A DNA stretch of 64,000 nucleotides from Mesodorylaimus sp. YZB2_4 (Eukaryota > Nematoda > Enoplea > Dorylaimida > Dorylaimidae): the NCBI GenBank assembly GCA_030248295.1, contig JASANH010000872.1:1-64000 (forward strand), read 5' to 3'. How positions within the stretch are numbered: the first letter of the stretch is position 1; each line of letters opens with the position of its first letter. Of the stretch, positions 1-11,193 are shown piece by piece. The notes below the pieces were generated by a model. That model had not been told where the DNA came from and did not search any database. It was given only the letters and a program-made list of their open reading frames with translations. The position numbers and the translations under genes were made by a program.

Positions 1-785
1 GTGGGTGGTGCTTAGTTACTTCAGCCAAGCTGGGAAGCCCTTAAAAACATATCCTCGGGAGCTGACCCTGGCTGGTGCATTTTTAGCCTCCAGAAGCATA
101 GGACGCAATCCTATCCGACTAGGAAGGCGAAAGTTAGCAGTGTGCACAGCTTGTCGGCCTAGCGCGGTGTTCTGCCAGTTCTTGACTCGCCTTCAGGAAA
201 TCTGTGAGCGTGATCTTCGCTGATTTTGCTGTATGCGTTAGGCCTTTTAATAGCAAGAGCGCCCCTTGTGGAATCAGCAGGTTTTTGGGGGTCTTTGGTT
301 AAGTTGAGCTTTCGTCGAAGTTTTATTATGCGGACGAATGACTGGTGTACAGCGGAAAGGGGTCAACAAGTTCGAAAATAGTGTGGACGTTCTTCATGGT
401 CGGCCCCTAATCCTTAGTGAAACTGCTGACTGACGATGATTCAACACTTTGTCTTCCTTGATTAAAAGAAAATTTCTCGATTTGTACATTTCTTCCCAAG
501 CCTCAAAAATTTTTACCTCGCGAAAAAGCCAAACTTCATAGACTGCGAAATATTTGCCCCTCGAACTTATTCGTCCTGACAGCACCTTCTTTAACGAGCA
601 ATTTGCAATATTTCACGGCTGGATTCGAGCTGATTTCGTGTTGAAAACGATTTTAAATTAGTTAAGATTATCACAAGGGAAGTACAGATTTTGCCACCTG
701 TTGTAAGCCGCCTGTAAATACTTTTATCTCTGTTTCGAAGATCGCATCCGTGCTTTTTTGAAGAAGCTCTGCTATTTCATCAGTG
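1..785. other. non-coding stretch, no gene recognised
   Basis: Only short open frames are present, with no recognisable motif, splice pattern or repeat shared with the rest of the window. The last bases lead into the SINE target-site duplication that begins at 786. Confidence 0.4.
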
Positions 786-799
786 CAGATCAGTGCACA

Positions 800-1181
800 A
801 CGCGGCCGCGGCGGTGCAGCGGCTCGGCATTCGTCTCTCCGTATTGCTTGGGAGCGAGTGGCCGACCTCGTCCCGGGCTCTATCCCTGATGATGGAGGTC
901 GGTTTGCGAACCATAAACCCTCGCTGACCTTGCACGCCAGGCCGTGCGTGACTCACCCGGTACCCTAGAAGTTCTCCTAGTGGGAAGACGGAAGCCAAAG
1001 GAGGAGACAGTCTCGGCGACATGGTTCATTGCCCACCTGCCATCGTCCGAGGAAGCCGGTGTCCAGTGCAGGATGCCCTCGAGTGGAGGTGCTCCTAGTG
1101 GAGGGACGCTGCTGGGTGTGCTTCGGGCTTTGGCCAACAATAATAAGGAAAAATGTAGTGCACAATAGCAGATTAGCAAAT
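800..1181 (+). mobile_element. tRNA-derived SINE, full copy with target-site duplication
   Basis: A perfect 14-bp direct repeat, CAGATCAGTGCACA, lies at 786-799 and 1182-1195 and brackets this block, as expected of a target-site duplication made by LINE-driven retroposition. The same sequence recurs in reverse at 42778-43134 and partly at 3260-3440. The 5' part carries a pol III B-box-like string (GGGCTCTATCCC, 875-886; the 43-kb copy reads GGGCTCGATCC), and the 3' end is A-rich (aataataaggaaaaat). Several frames through it are open, but they encode nothing recognisable and are probably spurious translations of the repeat. What is seen is the duplication and the three copies. The tRNA origin of the head is inferred from the B box. 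Confidence 0.7.
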
Positions 1182-1195
1182 CAGATCAGTGCACA

Positions 1196-3259
1196 TCAGC
1201 AGAAAACGCGAGAGAGAAAGCATTCTCGACGCACATCTGCTTTGATAAGCTAAAGAATAAGAACAGAAAAACGCACCTAATCTTTAGAATTGACGGTCTG
1301 AAGCCTAGACTACGAACCACCTGCGGACATTTTCCTTGCAAGTCGAACGACAGAACATTCGTCATCAAGCAATCTAATCTTTGGACGTGTGCCTAGAATA
1401 AACTTGAGTATAGACGAAACGCATGGATGGACCTGAGCCGATCACAATGGTGCCCGACATAGAAAACTTCTTCTAATGAGCAGAAACTTCGAGTGGAAAA
1501 AGAGTACACCCTATAAAATCTGAACTCTAGTTTCATCTCAACTTTCTGCTCATCGTCAACTCGCCGTGCTTGCACTGGATTAGGCTACATCATTGTTCTG
1601 ACTGCCTATCAGATAGTGCGGCCTGATCGGTCTCGAGGCCCCCTCGTGCCGTTTAGTATGCTGTGTGTGTAAATGTGGCTTAATCGTGGTGCTTCATTCA
1701 ATAATTAAAATTCATGTCACTGGGCAACACACACAGTCTTTTTTCCGCTCCATGAGTGATTAATTTATGGCATTTTGTCTCTACAGAGGGGAAAGTTACT
1801 TACACAAAATTCATTTATCGGAGGTAAAAATTGTCCCGCGACTCACTCGTCAGAACTTGTACCTGCAAAAAAGAGGTACTGGCCTTATTTTGTATCTCAC
1901 AAATTTCAAAAATTATTGCAGTATAATCGCCTGGTCTTTATTAGGTAGCAAATTGCGGCCGACAGCTTCCTCTGCAATTAGGCGGGAAGCACATGAGTGA
2001 GTCGAGTGGCTCTGCATCCAAGCCGAATCAATAAAAGGTATAATTTGCTGTAGATGCTGTATCCATTACTCATTCAGTTTGTTAGACCGAAGGTGTCATT
2101 TTGTCGCTTTCGTCAATGCATTTAGAGGGAACCGAAGGGAAATGTCATTCTCGTAATGTTCATTCGAGATTTCCTTTTTTATTGCACTTTTCGGAAAGGT
2201 CATTTTCCTGTTTTTGTTATCACTTTTTTTTGATCCGGATGGAGAAAACGAGACATGCATCTGATTAGTCCGGTTCTTCTCAACTAATTAATGCAAAGTT
2301 ATTCTTTTGTATTTCTTGTCACTGAGGACTGGGCGAGTTGGCCCCCAGGAAACAATTTCTAATAAAACGAATCCAGTGTGCTGTTCAGACTGATGGTTTG
2401 GGGCAGATGCGACTAAACTATGACCTTAAGTCTGGTTTGCTGACCCATGGTCTGAATTTCAGGAAATTTTTTTTAAAAGTCAAAGGCATCTGGTATTGTG
2501 GCTGTGGCAGAGCCGACACAAATCGTTCTTTCTAAAATTTCCCTTTCATTCAGCAGTGTGGGAATGCCATCGTGTATTCAATTGGATAAATGTGCCGCCA
2601 TTGAGGGGGGGGGGGGGGATTTATTGTCACTGCATAGAACTACATTAGAAAGCGCTTTTAGCATTACACGAATGCACGCAAACAATGCACATATTTTCAC
2701 TGATCAGCGTGCGGAAAATCTTCAAAAGCTGCAGTATTGCTCTTGTTTTACGCATATAGCTAAACGCATATGTTCAGACTTGGCACAGTTTTTGCTATCT
2801 GGAAGGTAAATTTTATATGACGAACTCTCAATGAATGTTTTTCTGAGTTTCTTCCCACTAGCGTTCACCAAGTTTCGATCAGGCGATCTTGTGTTGGGTG
2901 AGGGGGTTGTGGATGGAGTTTCGACTGCCCCGCACATTGTTGCATCCTCTACAAAGCGATTTTTATTTTCATCTACCTTCCTTTTTTTTGTACGCATGCA
3001 AACCCGGTGGCAATACATATTACACTTTTCCAGTTCTAGTCTTTGACTATTCGAGAAATAATGATCTAAAATCAATCAACACGAAAATTCTCTTTGGCTA
3101 GTAATTCCGTTTTTGACGGGAACATGAAAATTACAGTAATTGCTTGGGCCAGCAGCCCTGATTCAGTGGCCGCAGCCCAGCTAAGGACAGCAGGCTAGTA
3201 AGTTCCTTGTTCCTGGAGTGCGCCTTCCTTCGACGGCAATTTCGAAAATCTTTCGCTGG
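1196..3259. other. non-coding stretch with a poly-G tract
   Basis: No gene is recognised. The stretch holds a run of 14 G at 2605-2618 and short AT-rich segments. The open frames around 2498-3101 on both strands overlap each other, lack any motif and look like chance. Confidence 0.4.
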
Positions 3260-3440
3260 CCTTGCGCACCTCGTACAGTAATGTCAAGAGGCGGACGCCG
3301 AATGAGAAGATCAGGAAAACCAGCGGAGGAAGATCTTCAGTTCTCACCCAGTAACATCCTTGCAGCTGGTGCTGGCGCAGGATGCCCTCGCGTGGAAGTG
3401 CTTCCAGTGGAGACACGCAGAGGGAATCCGCCATGAGAGC
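3260..3440 (+). mobile_element. SINE, partial diverged copy (3' half)
   Basis: The block around 3378-3415 (gcaggatgccctcgcgtgga and onward) matches the 3' half of the SINE at 800-1181 and of the reverse copy near 42.8 kb. The B-box head is not found here, so this is 5'-truncated or too diverged to recognise. No target-site duplication was seen. Confidence 0.5.
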
Positions 3441-5365
3441 TGGTCACCTCACGGCCTGGCCAGGTTATCAAATCAGCTGCTGGCCGGCTATGGGCAAAAC
3501 GGGCTGGGTTAATAGATTCTGGAAACTGGAGCGGCACTGGGCCCGAACTACAAGAAAAAACTATGCATAGCTTCTGAGAAGTTTTAGCCAGTTTTGTGTC
3601 TACTTTGTGTGGACTTTTGAAACGAACAAAATGAATTTTTCAATGTGCGCCTCGAGTCTTTTACGAATATTTTTTTAAGAATATACTTGAGAACGAAGTA
3701 GTTGCTACAAAATCCGTGATCTTTCTAATTGGCTTTTCTGCTGCCCTTTTATTAATTATCCGTCGAACTATTTTAGCGAGCAGCTGTCTTTGAATTATGC
3801 GCAGCCCGTTAGCCCCACATAGGTGCAGTTTTTTGGCGCGTTTCAGATAAAAAGATTTTAAAGCAGCTAATCGAAAAGCCTATGTAGCCTATTCTTTGTC
3901 AAGACTTTTTGTCAGGCGGTCAAATCCCTGGTACTTCCACGATATGAAGCTTTCCTGCCTACTGCATTATTCAGAATGGCTACTTTTTCAAGATTATTCC
4001 ATATGCGATGATAAGCGGGCGTCCTGTGCCAATCCAGCATTTGGCGCGCTTACAGCACGTACCAGGTGGCTACTTTGTAAAAATCTCACAATCTCACAAT
4101 CTCACAGCAAGAATTATCTAGTCCATATTATTTGTCTGTCAACCTTTGCTAGCTGCTAGTTTTCACTTTTACATACTGTAAGTCCCACGGCCAATGTAAG
4201 GTTCAACTAGCCATGTGGTTTTTCCCGACAGAAAAAAGAGAAGCTTTCGCAAGACACTGGCAACATGCGTCGGTGCAAGCTACTGGGGAGATTTATCAAT
4301 TGTCACAGCTGCACCATTCTGTGTTCTTTTGTATTGCCCAAACTCATATAATGTGGTTATCTCTGCATTTCAGACCTTACAATTCCCATTGACTAGGACC
4401 GTCGCCTCATTCGACCTTTACTTGCATGATATGTTTCTGGGCATAATTCGTCTAAATGGTTTTTCTTGTCTAAATGTCTTGTCTAAACGTCTTAATGATG
4501 AATAGTGAAATTAAGCTTATGCGCTTTGTAAATCATAAAGCCCTAGCAAGCAGCTAGTTCTAGCAAGGCTCGCAGTTATATTTTATTACCTCATTCATAG
4601 CAAAAAGTAAATTGTCCGTCTGATTTTGCAGCAGTTTGAAGCATGCGCTGGTTCACACCACGTTGAGGACCTCTTTGGACCGATTTTTTTAACGAGTGCT
4701 TTCGCGATCTTAAGCGACCGATTATTGATTGTGACTTATATGTTAGAAACATTCAGATTGTTAGTAGCCGTTTTTACCTAGTCTTGTTCATTAGCTCATA
4801 TTTGTTTTTATAATCACGCTTCTACTGTGACCTATTTTTTAAAAGCAGGGGATCTTTATATTTCTAGCTTTGTTTAGAGACTATTGTGGGGGGGGGGGGG
4901 AACGCACCAATGTCGAAATATTTTTCGCTCTGTAGCTGTAGGATTTGATGAATGCATTGGGAAAGGGGGTCAAACTGATTTAGCGAAACGTACATAATTA
5001 TCTTGCATTCCATTCTTGTTTCTTGAAAAGATATCTCCGCTAATTTTTAAACTGTCACAAAAAAGTTCATTGCGGCGCGCGGTTCTTACAAATGTCAACA
5101 TCATGAATATTCGCTTGTAAGGACCTCGCCAAAGCCATCTTTTATGAATACCACCAGCAACAACCAGGAACCTGCGAAGGAATGTTCGTTAACCAGAAAC
5201 CTCCTACTTCGCTTCTTCAGCGATATCTTAGTTAATGAAAGCGAATGGGCGCAGTAGTGTGGCTATCTTATCATCTACCTAAGAACCCCACCTACATGCT
5301 TCCGCAGCTTTGCGAGAGATGCAATAACTCATATTTATTACGATCTAATTTTTACTTATACTTCA
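3441..5365. other. non-coding stretch with a poly-G tract
   Basis: No gene is recognised. It contains a run of 13 G at 4888-4900. A polypyrimidine stretch ending in 'acttcag' just before 5366 could be the acceptor of the receptor exon that follows. Confidence 0.4.
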
Positions 5366-5378
5366 GATCACAAATAAC

Positions 5379-5852
5379 ATGTACAACTCGACAACTCGCG
5401 CAATCCCGCGGCACGTCGACATAATAGTGGCTACAGTCGAATACTTTTTCTGCACAGCTGGTATCATAGCCAACTTTTTTGTGTGTTTCACGATCTTGCG
5501 TTATCGTAAAACCACATTTTCCAACACTTTCTATACTTTAGCTGTAGCCCTGGCCGTCCCGGACTGTGTTCACTTATTCACAGAATTGGTGTGCGCCCTG
5601 CCCGCCGTGTTCTATGGTCTCGAGGACACCCCGAAATGGTTCCTCAATTCGTGCGGTTACTTTGCAGATGTGTCATTTTGGGCCATCGCCCATTTAATGT
5701 TGGTCATAGCAGTCAATCATTACGTGGCCGTGTGTCACTTTGAGACTTACAAACGCGTTTTTAGTCAAAAACGTATTTATATTCTGGTTTTTCTGTTGCA
5801 TGTTTCGCTTTTTTATGCTCTTAGCTATGTACGGGTCCAAATGTTATTATGA
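5379..5852 (+). CDS. 7TM chemosensory-type receptor, N-terminal fragment (TM1-TM4)
   Basis: The 157-residue frame starts with an N-glycosylation site (NSTT) and carries four hydrophobic helices at about residues 15-40, 48-80, 90-115 and 130-150. They are separated by basic loops (RYRKT, KRVFSQKR), the pattern of a rhodopsin-like receptor. The string NTFYTLAVALAVPDC in TM2 and the Cys at the start of TM3 recall nematode srx/srsx-type chemoreceptors, which act in the plasma membrane of sensory neurons. The frame stops inside TM4. A second frame running to 5931 continues with a plausible extracellular loop (MYGSKCYYDV), which suggests a frameshift. TM5-TM7 are not found downstream. It may be a pseudogene or the first exon of a longer gene. 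The receptor call is fairly safe, the subfamily is not. Confidence 0.6.
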   Translation: MYNSTTRAIPRHVDIIVATVEYFFCTAGIIANFFVCFTILRYRKTTFSNTFYTLAVALAVPDCVHLFTELVCALPAVFYGLEDTPKWFLNSCGYFADVSFWAIAHLMLVIAVNHYVAVCHFETYKRVFSQKRIYILVFLLHVSLFYALSYVRVQMLL

Positions 5853-5931
5853 TGTATGTGGAGAAAGGTTTCGTACGAATGCTTTTCATCACTTAGTGTC
5901 TCAGATTAGGGAGCTGTACCCAGTTTGGTAG

Positions 5932-6564
5932 ACATAAGTGAGAACGATTATAAGGCTTAATGAGATGATAATAAGGTGAGATAAGGTTGTTTAGGTTCGG
6001 TCGGATATGAAATGAGTTGACAGGATTGAAAGAAGCTGAAAACTAATTCGAAGTCAGAGGGCGCAGCTAAGAGAACGCATCATCTCAGCAAATTTTGCTG
6101 ACGTCAAGTGGGCCGCCACAATTGACGATGATGAAATTTATGCAGGCGAGTATATAGCACGCTTTAAAGTCTTCCGCGCAACGCCACCTCAATCGATAGC
6201 AGTAGAACCACTATCTTCTCAAACCCGTAAAGGCGAAGTTTCAGGCCTATTAGACTACATAGCGATGAGCCGCCTTTTACCTCACAGCCCTGATGGGTGG
6301 TGGAGCGGGTGCATGGGCATACCTACTTTTGTACATGCTCGTGTAAACGTTCTATCGGTCACCCAGCTGTCCCTGCGCCAGCCGAAGCGTCTGTCAGATC
6401 CACGAGTTGGATTGGAAACAGCCGCTTAGGCACTAAAATTTTCTGAGTCGGTTGGCTCGGAAAATTTTCCAAGTCTTGACGGGACTTCGAAAATTTACCA
6501 ACTTTCGGACTTAAAAAATTATTTTGTGCCCCTTAAGGTGCATAAGTACCAAATATCCTTTCTC
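5932..6564. other. non-coding stretch
   Basis: No gene is recognised. Missing receptor helices were looked for here and not found. Confidence 0.35.
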
Positions 6565-6819
6565 TTATCGCCAAATAAATGTTGTCGGTTTTCCTTCTCT
6601 GTCTCTTTCTCTGAATGTCATCCTCCTTTCGGCCGCCGCGCAAGCGTCGTTCGGACACAATGGGCCTAATCCACTAGGAGACCGCAGCAGCTCGTAACTG
6701 GCTAGTTTTTGTAAAAATTCAGTATTATTCAGACGAATATCATCGAACAAATTTCTTGATCGGTACTTCTTTAATTTATCCAGTCGAACCAATAGATCAC
6801 TGACAAACCTCACAAACAA
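6565..6819 (-). CDS. unrecognised ORF downstream of the fusogen-like gene
   Basis: The 84-residue frame has a charged, possibly helical segment (LVRLDKLKKYRSRNLFDDIR). It lies about 75 bp beyond the last recognisable frame of the gB-like gene on the same strand, so it could encode that protein's cytoplasmic tail. No family is recognised. The linking segment contains stops and frame changes. Confidence 0.25.
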   Translation of the reverse strand: MFVRFVSDLLVRLDKLKKYRSRNLFDDIRLNNTEFLQKLASYELLRSPSGLGPLCPNDACAAAERRMTFRERDREGKPTTFIWR

Positions 6820-6893
6820 AATCCAACGAACAGGTAGAGACTAGACACGTCGACGTCGAAGTGTGTATATCTAAAAGCACAGACACGGCTAAC

Positions 6894-8510
6894 TTAGTAA
6901 ACGTGCATACACACGGTCATTGTGGGTAAAGTAAAATAGTGCCACGAGTTCATCATCTGCAACGATTCAAAGAAATCGTTGCTGGACACACCATCACGAT
7001 CGCTGAGCCGGTACATATCATAGGCTCGATGTTTGATGGACTCAGAATCCACGAAACTAGCCAAATAGGAGTAATAAAGGGGCATGGCAGTCATCTTTCC
7101 CCCAAATTGGCTGACGTCCCCAGTGCTTCGCTCGTAGACGTATGGCTGCCCATACTGATAACGAAAAACCAGAGTGTCTCGACGGTGGCAATCCACAGTT
7201 GGGGACCCCTCGACACGACCTTTGTTTTTGGATCATAAAAGCCGGCGAACTGCTTTCCCATTATCGTGTAATTAAGGTGCAGCCACGCGGTGCAGTGAGA
7301 ACCAAGCATAGGCTTGAACCGATAGTCGTCGACGAATTGACTAGGCCGCAACAAAAGAATGTTCCCACACAGCTTAGCCTCCAATTCGGTGCTGTTCATC
7401 AGGCGTCAGGTGCGCAATGTTGGTTCAGAATGTGCCAATTCAAGGTCGACCTCTTGTATGCGCTGTTGGACGTGACAAGCCGCGTTCAAATCATGATTCA
7501 ACTTGTCTACCAGACCCGCAAATCGCAAATCCATTGACTGTACTCGAGCGGCTGTCAAACCACTGGCCTGTAGGTCACGAGCCACGCGGAACCTAAATGA
7601 TTTGGTCGGGGTAACTGGCCGCTTGTCCACGAAATGAATGAAAGGGGACTGATCAGTGATGATCACGTACTTTCCAGGTCCAACTCGGGCGCGGCTGGAG
7701 CTCTGGGTCCACGTAAAGGCCAAGTCCTTGCTCGATGTAATGAAATGCTCGTACCATCTATACCCATCGAACCCCTTGAACAGTACGAATTCTTTCGTGG
7801 CCGTTTGGTTCATTTTCCACATAATCATGGATTTGTCAGCCAGAACGCATGACTGTCTTTCGTAGTCACAATGACGAACTGCGCCTGATCCGCTGTCCAT
7901 GTCGCCCCTAAAGCTCTTGTAGACGGCGCCAGTGACGAAGAAACAGTTAGTGAACTCGACATCAATCCACTGGCCATAACCCGTAGCTCCATTGTTGTTT
8001 GGATAGTCTTAGATGATCTCAGTCATCGCAGCCGTCTTCGTTTCGTGAAGCTCTCCTTCCTGACATTCCATGTTGTTGGTCTTGGACTCGCACTCGTGAT
8101 CGCTCACAAACACGTTTCCTTTTCGCTCCTGCAAGACGAGGAGTTGTATCCTTGTTTCAATTAAATCTGCACTGAGAAACACACTCGCCCGCTTACTCAC
8201 ACGCTCGCACACTGTTTTTCTGACAAGTATTCCTCACTTTGGTAAAAAAGTTGAGCTGACCGAAGGAGGTCCAGCACGAGCGGGTCGTCTTTACTTTTCA
8301 GCATTTAACAGCAGGAGAAAAATATTTGGGAAAATTTCGTTTATAGACTTCGGCCGTCGACTCGTAAACCGTGACGTATTCTGAAGGCTTGGCAACGCGA
8401 GCCGATTTTACGGTGAGATCGAACTCCATCGGGTTGGTGTCTGCGGGACAGACCATAGGACGGAGTTTCGCCTCGGCGACAAAGACAATGAAAGCAAAAG
8501 TGATGAGCAT
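6894..8510 (-). pseudogene. gB-like (class III) membrane fusion glycoprotein, Maverick MFUS-1-like or chuvirus-like, decayed
   Basis: The start at 8510 gives a clear signal peptide (MLITFAFIVFVAEA). After a frame change, one frame runs from 8212 to 7091 and is interrupted only by a TAA at about 8009 and a TGA at about 7406. A further frameshift near 7190 leads to the last part (7196-6894). Family-like signals, in order, are a helical stretch with ACHVQQRIQEVDLELA, then GNILLLRPSQFVDDYRF, a Cys-containing block, and a C-terminal SSNDFFESLQMMNSW resembling the segment after the central helix of herpesvirus gB-like fusogens. Such proteins merge membranes during entry. Nematode Mavericks are known to carry one, and chuviruses and some BEL/Pao elements carry related ones. 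A capsid-like gene on the same strand at 19.8-21.1 kb favours the Maverick reading. No convincing transmembrane segment was found. The copy is not functional as read. Confidence 0.55.
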
Positions 8511-8585
8511 TTTCCACCAGCAGCACAGACCAAGAATTCAAAACGAAATGAAGCCACTGCAATGGCTGCCTGTCAGGGCAATGAG

Positions 8586-8700
8586 TACGAATGAGTGCGC
8601 AGTAACTGCCTGTTCTGTCTTTGAGATGCAGACTGCGACGACATAAAGTCGAGTCTGAATCGGATAAGACAATGTGACTAATGCTCGCGCTTTTGCACCA
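8586..8700 (-). repeat. 115-bp direct repeat, copy A, upstream of the fusogen start
   Basis: The block (key string gactgcgacgacataaagtc) recurs at 9158-9276 in the same orientation with a small indel. It ends about 75 bp upstream, on the minus strand, of the signal-peptide start at 8510, where a promoter would sit. Confidence 0.7.
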
Positions 8701-8844
8701 CTGAGAGCAGAACCAAAATCTCGAAACCTTACATCTGAGTTTTTAATGCCTTCTTGATTCCCGACGTAGTTATTTCACTGAAGAGAAATCACTTCAGCCA
8801 AAAAGAAAACCAAAAAAACGAACCAAAAAATACGTACACAATTT

Positions 8845-9036
8845 TCAAGCCTCTGGGCTAGGCAATGGTCCATCGTATTTCCAATCGGAGGCATCATCTT
8901 CTGACTCATCGTTTCCGACTTGGTACGATCCGTCGACTCCGAATTTCGCGCTTGGAGGAATGGCGTTGATATGGCATTGATACCAAGTTCGACTTTCGAT
9001 CCATTTTTCAAATTCCAATACATGTTTTTGAATCAA
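8845..9036 (-). CDS. small unrecognised ORF between the direct repeats
   Basis: The 63-residue frame reads like real protein: a charged N-terminus (VLEFEKWIES), a central block CHINAIPPSAKFGVDGSYQV and an acidic Pro-containing end (NDESEDDASDWKYDG). No ATG opens it, since the frame begins at TTG after a stop, so it may be an internal exon or a frame that lost its start. It lies about 120 bp below repeat copy B, as the fusogen lies below copy A. Function unknown. Confidence 0.35.
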   Translation of the reverse strand: MIQKHVLEFEKWIESRTWYQCHINAIPPSAKFGVDGSYQVGNDESEDDASDWKYDGPLPSPEA

Positions 9037-9157
9037 TCATTTGATTGTAAATTCGTTCACTTGTTTGCGCATCAACTTTTCTATTGTTTCTATGTTTGTC
9101 TCGCAGCTAAGCACTAAATATATGTCTCAACAACCTCGTCGACCTCGAACTGGCTAC

Positions 9158-9276
9158 GAATAAGTGCGCAGTGACCGCCTGTTTTGTCTTTGAGGTAGAA
9201 ATCCGGACTGCGACGACATGAAGTCGAGTCTGAATCGGATAAGGAAATATGACTAATGCTCGCTTGCTTGCACCAT
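9158..9276 (-). repeat. 115-bp direct repeat, copy B
   Basis: This is the second copy of the block at 8586-8700. It contains gactgcgacgacatgaagtc and the run tcgagtctgaatcggataag shared with copy A. By eye the copies agree at roughly 85-90% of positions. They are too short and too close together to be an obvious LTR pair. Confidence 0.7.
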
Positions 9277-9549
9277 ATCTAAATCAGTGACTTAGATCGA
9301 AGTGGAGTGGGGACTGGAAGCCCATGAGCAAGCGAACGCTGTGATCTGACAAGGGATTTCTTTAATTTTACTGTCATATTTTCTTCCTAAATGCTGTCCC
9401 AGCTTTAAATGAGTCAGTCAGACTCGAATTCGTTTCGTCTAAAGGTTTTTTTCATTTTCTTCGCTAACACGCCACGCCACCACGCCTAGCAGTCGGTAGT
9501 CTGATGCAGATTTACAATGCATAGGATGAAATACCTTACAGTACAATAA

Positions 9550-10319
9550 AATTTCCAAAAAAAGTCCGTTATCGACAACAAACGGTTAGCCTGGCCACCG
9601 TACTCTGACCAAATGGAAGGCGAGACTAGGTTGGCTGGGCTCCCTCGGCGACGCATGCTTGCGAGTACGTTTCTGTAAATGATATAGTATCTAATGCATC
9701 ACGGAATGGCTGCTTTCGTACTAATTCCGACGATGCTAGCTGAAGTTTTGATGATGTGTAGTGCGTATCCACCAAATAAAGTATGTCGTGGTCAGGGCCC
9801 AGAATCAACTCATCACAGTGGCGGGCTTGCAGAGCCAGAGGCCACTGTCGTTGTAAAGCGGCATTGTACATGCAGATATGGCATAACTTTTATGTTGAGC
9901 ATGCGGGTGATAGTTATGCGAGCTGGAAAGGTGAAATACCCTGGTTCCTGGAGAGGTAAAGTAGCCGCGTATCGATGAGTCATCATGTGCACAGGCTTGC
10001 GATTGAATAGCTCGTTGTTAAACAAAGCATTGTCGATTAGGGTAGGTGCTGTACTAACAGCTATGTATATCAGGTACTCTTGCGGAAGTGGCCTTTTTCG
10101 CTTGTACCAACCAGTCACCCAGTGCTTGTGGCATGTTGCTTCAATGCAGGAGTGGGCAAGAACTTTTTTCCAAGACATACAGTACGAGGCACACTTGATC
10201 ACCACAACCTACAATTGTCGCCGAGGGAGCCCAGCCAGCCTAGTCTCGCCTTCCATTTGGTCAGAGTACGGTGGCTGGGCTAACCGTTTGTTGTCGATAA
10301 CGGACTTTTTCTGGAAATA
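9550..10319. mobile_element. 770-bp element with 103-bp terminal inverted repeats
   Basis: Positions 9550-9652 and 10217-10319 are near-perfect reverse complements (shared core gtccgttatcgacaacaaac, then gaccaaatggaaggcgagac), with about 564 bp between them. Only a few mismatches are seen by eye. No clear target-site duplication was found at the outer edges. It could be a foldback or MITE-type DNA element, or the result of an inverted duplication of coding sequence, since minus-strand frames run through the interior into the left arm. Confidence 0.65.
9626..10205 (-). pseudogene. unrecognised protein-like sequence inside the inverted-repeat element
   Basis: Two overlapping minus-strand frames (10205-9813 and 9871-9626) look like one protein broken by a frameshift near 9850. 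The first has a hydrophobic/neutral block (LIYIAVSTAPTLIDNALFNN), the second has LILGPDHDILYLVDTHY. Composition is protein-like, but I recognise no family. It lies between the fusogen-like and capsid-like genes on the same strand and could belong to the same element, which is inference. Confidence 0.35.
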
Positions 10320-10614
10320 CCAATACTTTTTCGCGTCTAATTTCCATTGTAAATGTCTAGTGTGATAGGGTCTAATCCATTAAACAGCTAACAACGGCTA
10401 ATAGCTCATAAAACAGCGCGTATGCGCCGCACGGCTAACAAAAATACTTCACCTGCTGATAGTATTTGTGCTAAAAACCAGCAAAAAAAATTGATTAGCT
10501 CGAATCTAAAAATCAAACCCCCAAAAGAATAATTCGCGCTATGAGACCTTTCAGAAAAACCAACTCTTTTGTCTGTAGCTTCAGTGGTTATTGCTGTAGA
10601 CGTGATTTCAGTAC

Positions 10615-10615
10615 T

Positions 10616-10656
<41 letters not shown>
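10615..10656. repeat. (GTC)n trinucleotide microsatellite
   Basis: About 12 near-perfect GTC/CGT units are followed by slightly degenerate ones. Frames through it read as Ser or Arg homopolymers and are artefacts of the repeat. Confidence 0.9.
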
Positions 10657-11193
10657 TTCCGTCGTCCCTCTTGGAACAGCAAAACGTGCATTTTGGATCT
10701 CGAGAATGGCAGAACCGTTTTGAATGAAATTTTGCATGATCATAGGCCATGGCAAACATAGCTCACTCCTAAAATTTCGTGCATTTTCGTTGGTTTATTG
10801 TCGAGTTATGGACGAGCAAAGTTGCCCGCTTAACATTGCGCGTCTGTGTGGCTGGGCTAAACAGGCAGCTACCGCGCCTGTTGATACAATTCTTTACAGT
10901 GCATGCAATACATCAGAAAATATACATCACAGGTGCAGCAAGTATGTTGTGTAAAAAAGATACTCGTGCAAAATAAAGTATATACAGAAGATTTAGCACA
11001 TATATTGCATACAAAATACAGCCACCGCGCCCAGAGGTATTCGCAAGAATCAAAGCCCTGGGAATGCATTGGATATTCATACTGCCCTTATCACAAGCCA
11101 CGATGAGAACAGCGGGGATGCAGGCCGCGAATCCGATCTACTGAACAACACACACGGACAAGAAGGTGTACGAGTGGAAAAAATAACATCTAG
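10657..11193. other. non-coding stretch
   Basis: No gene is recognised. Short overlapping frames on both strands carry no motif. Confidence 0.35.

Noticed and set aside
780..1253. Several overlapping ORFs on both strands
   Set aside because: They lie in the SINE copy, recur with it at 43 kb in different frames and resemble no protein.
8586..9276. LTR pair around the 8.6-9.3 kb interval
   Set aside because: The two 115-bp blocks lack TG..CA ends, a primer-binding site and internal retroelement sequence.
10406..10759. Arg-rich or Ser-rich proteins across 10541-10759
   Set aside because: The runs come from the (GTC)n microsatellite. The flanks have no motif.
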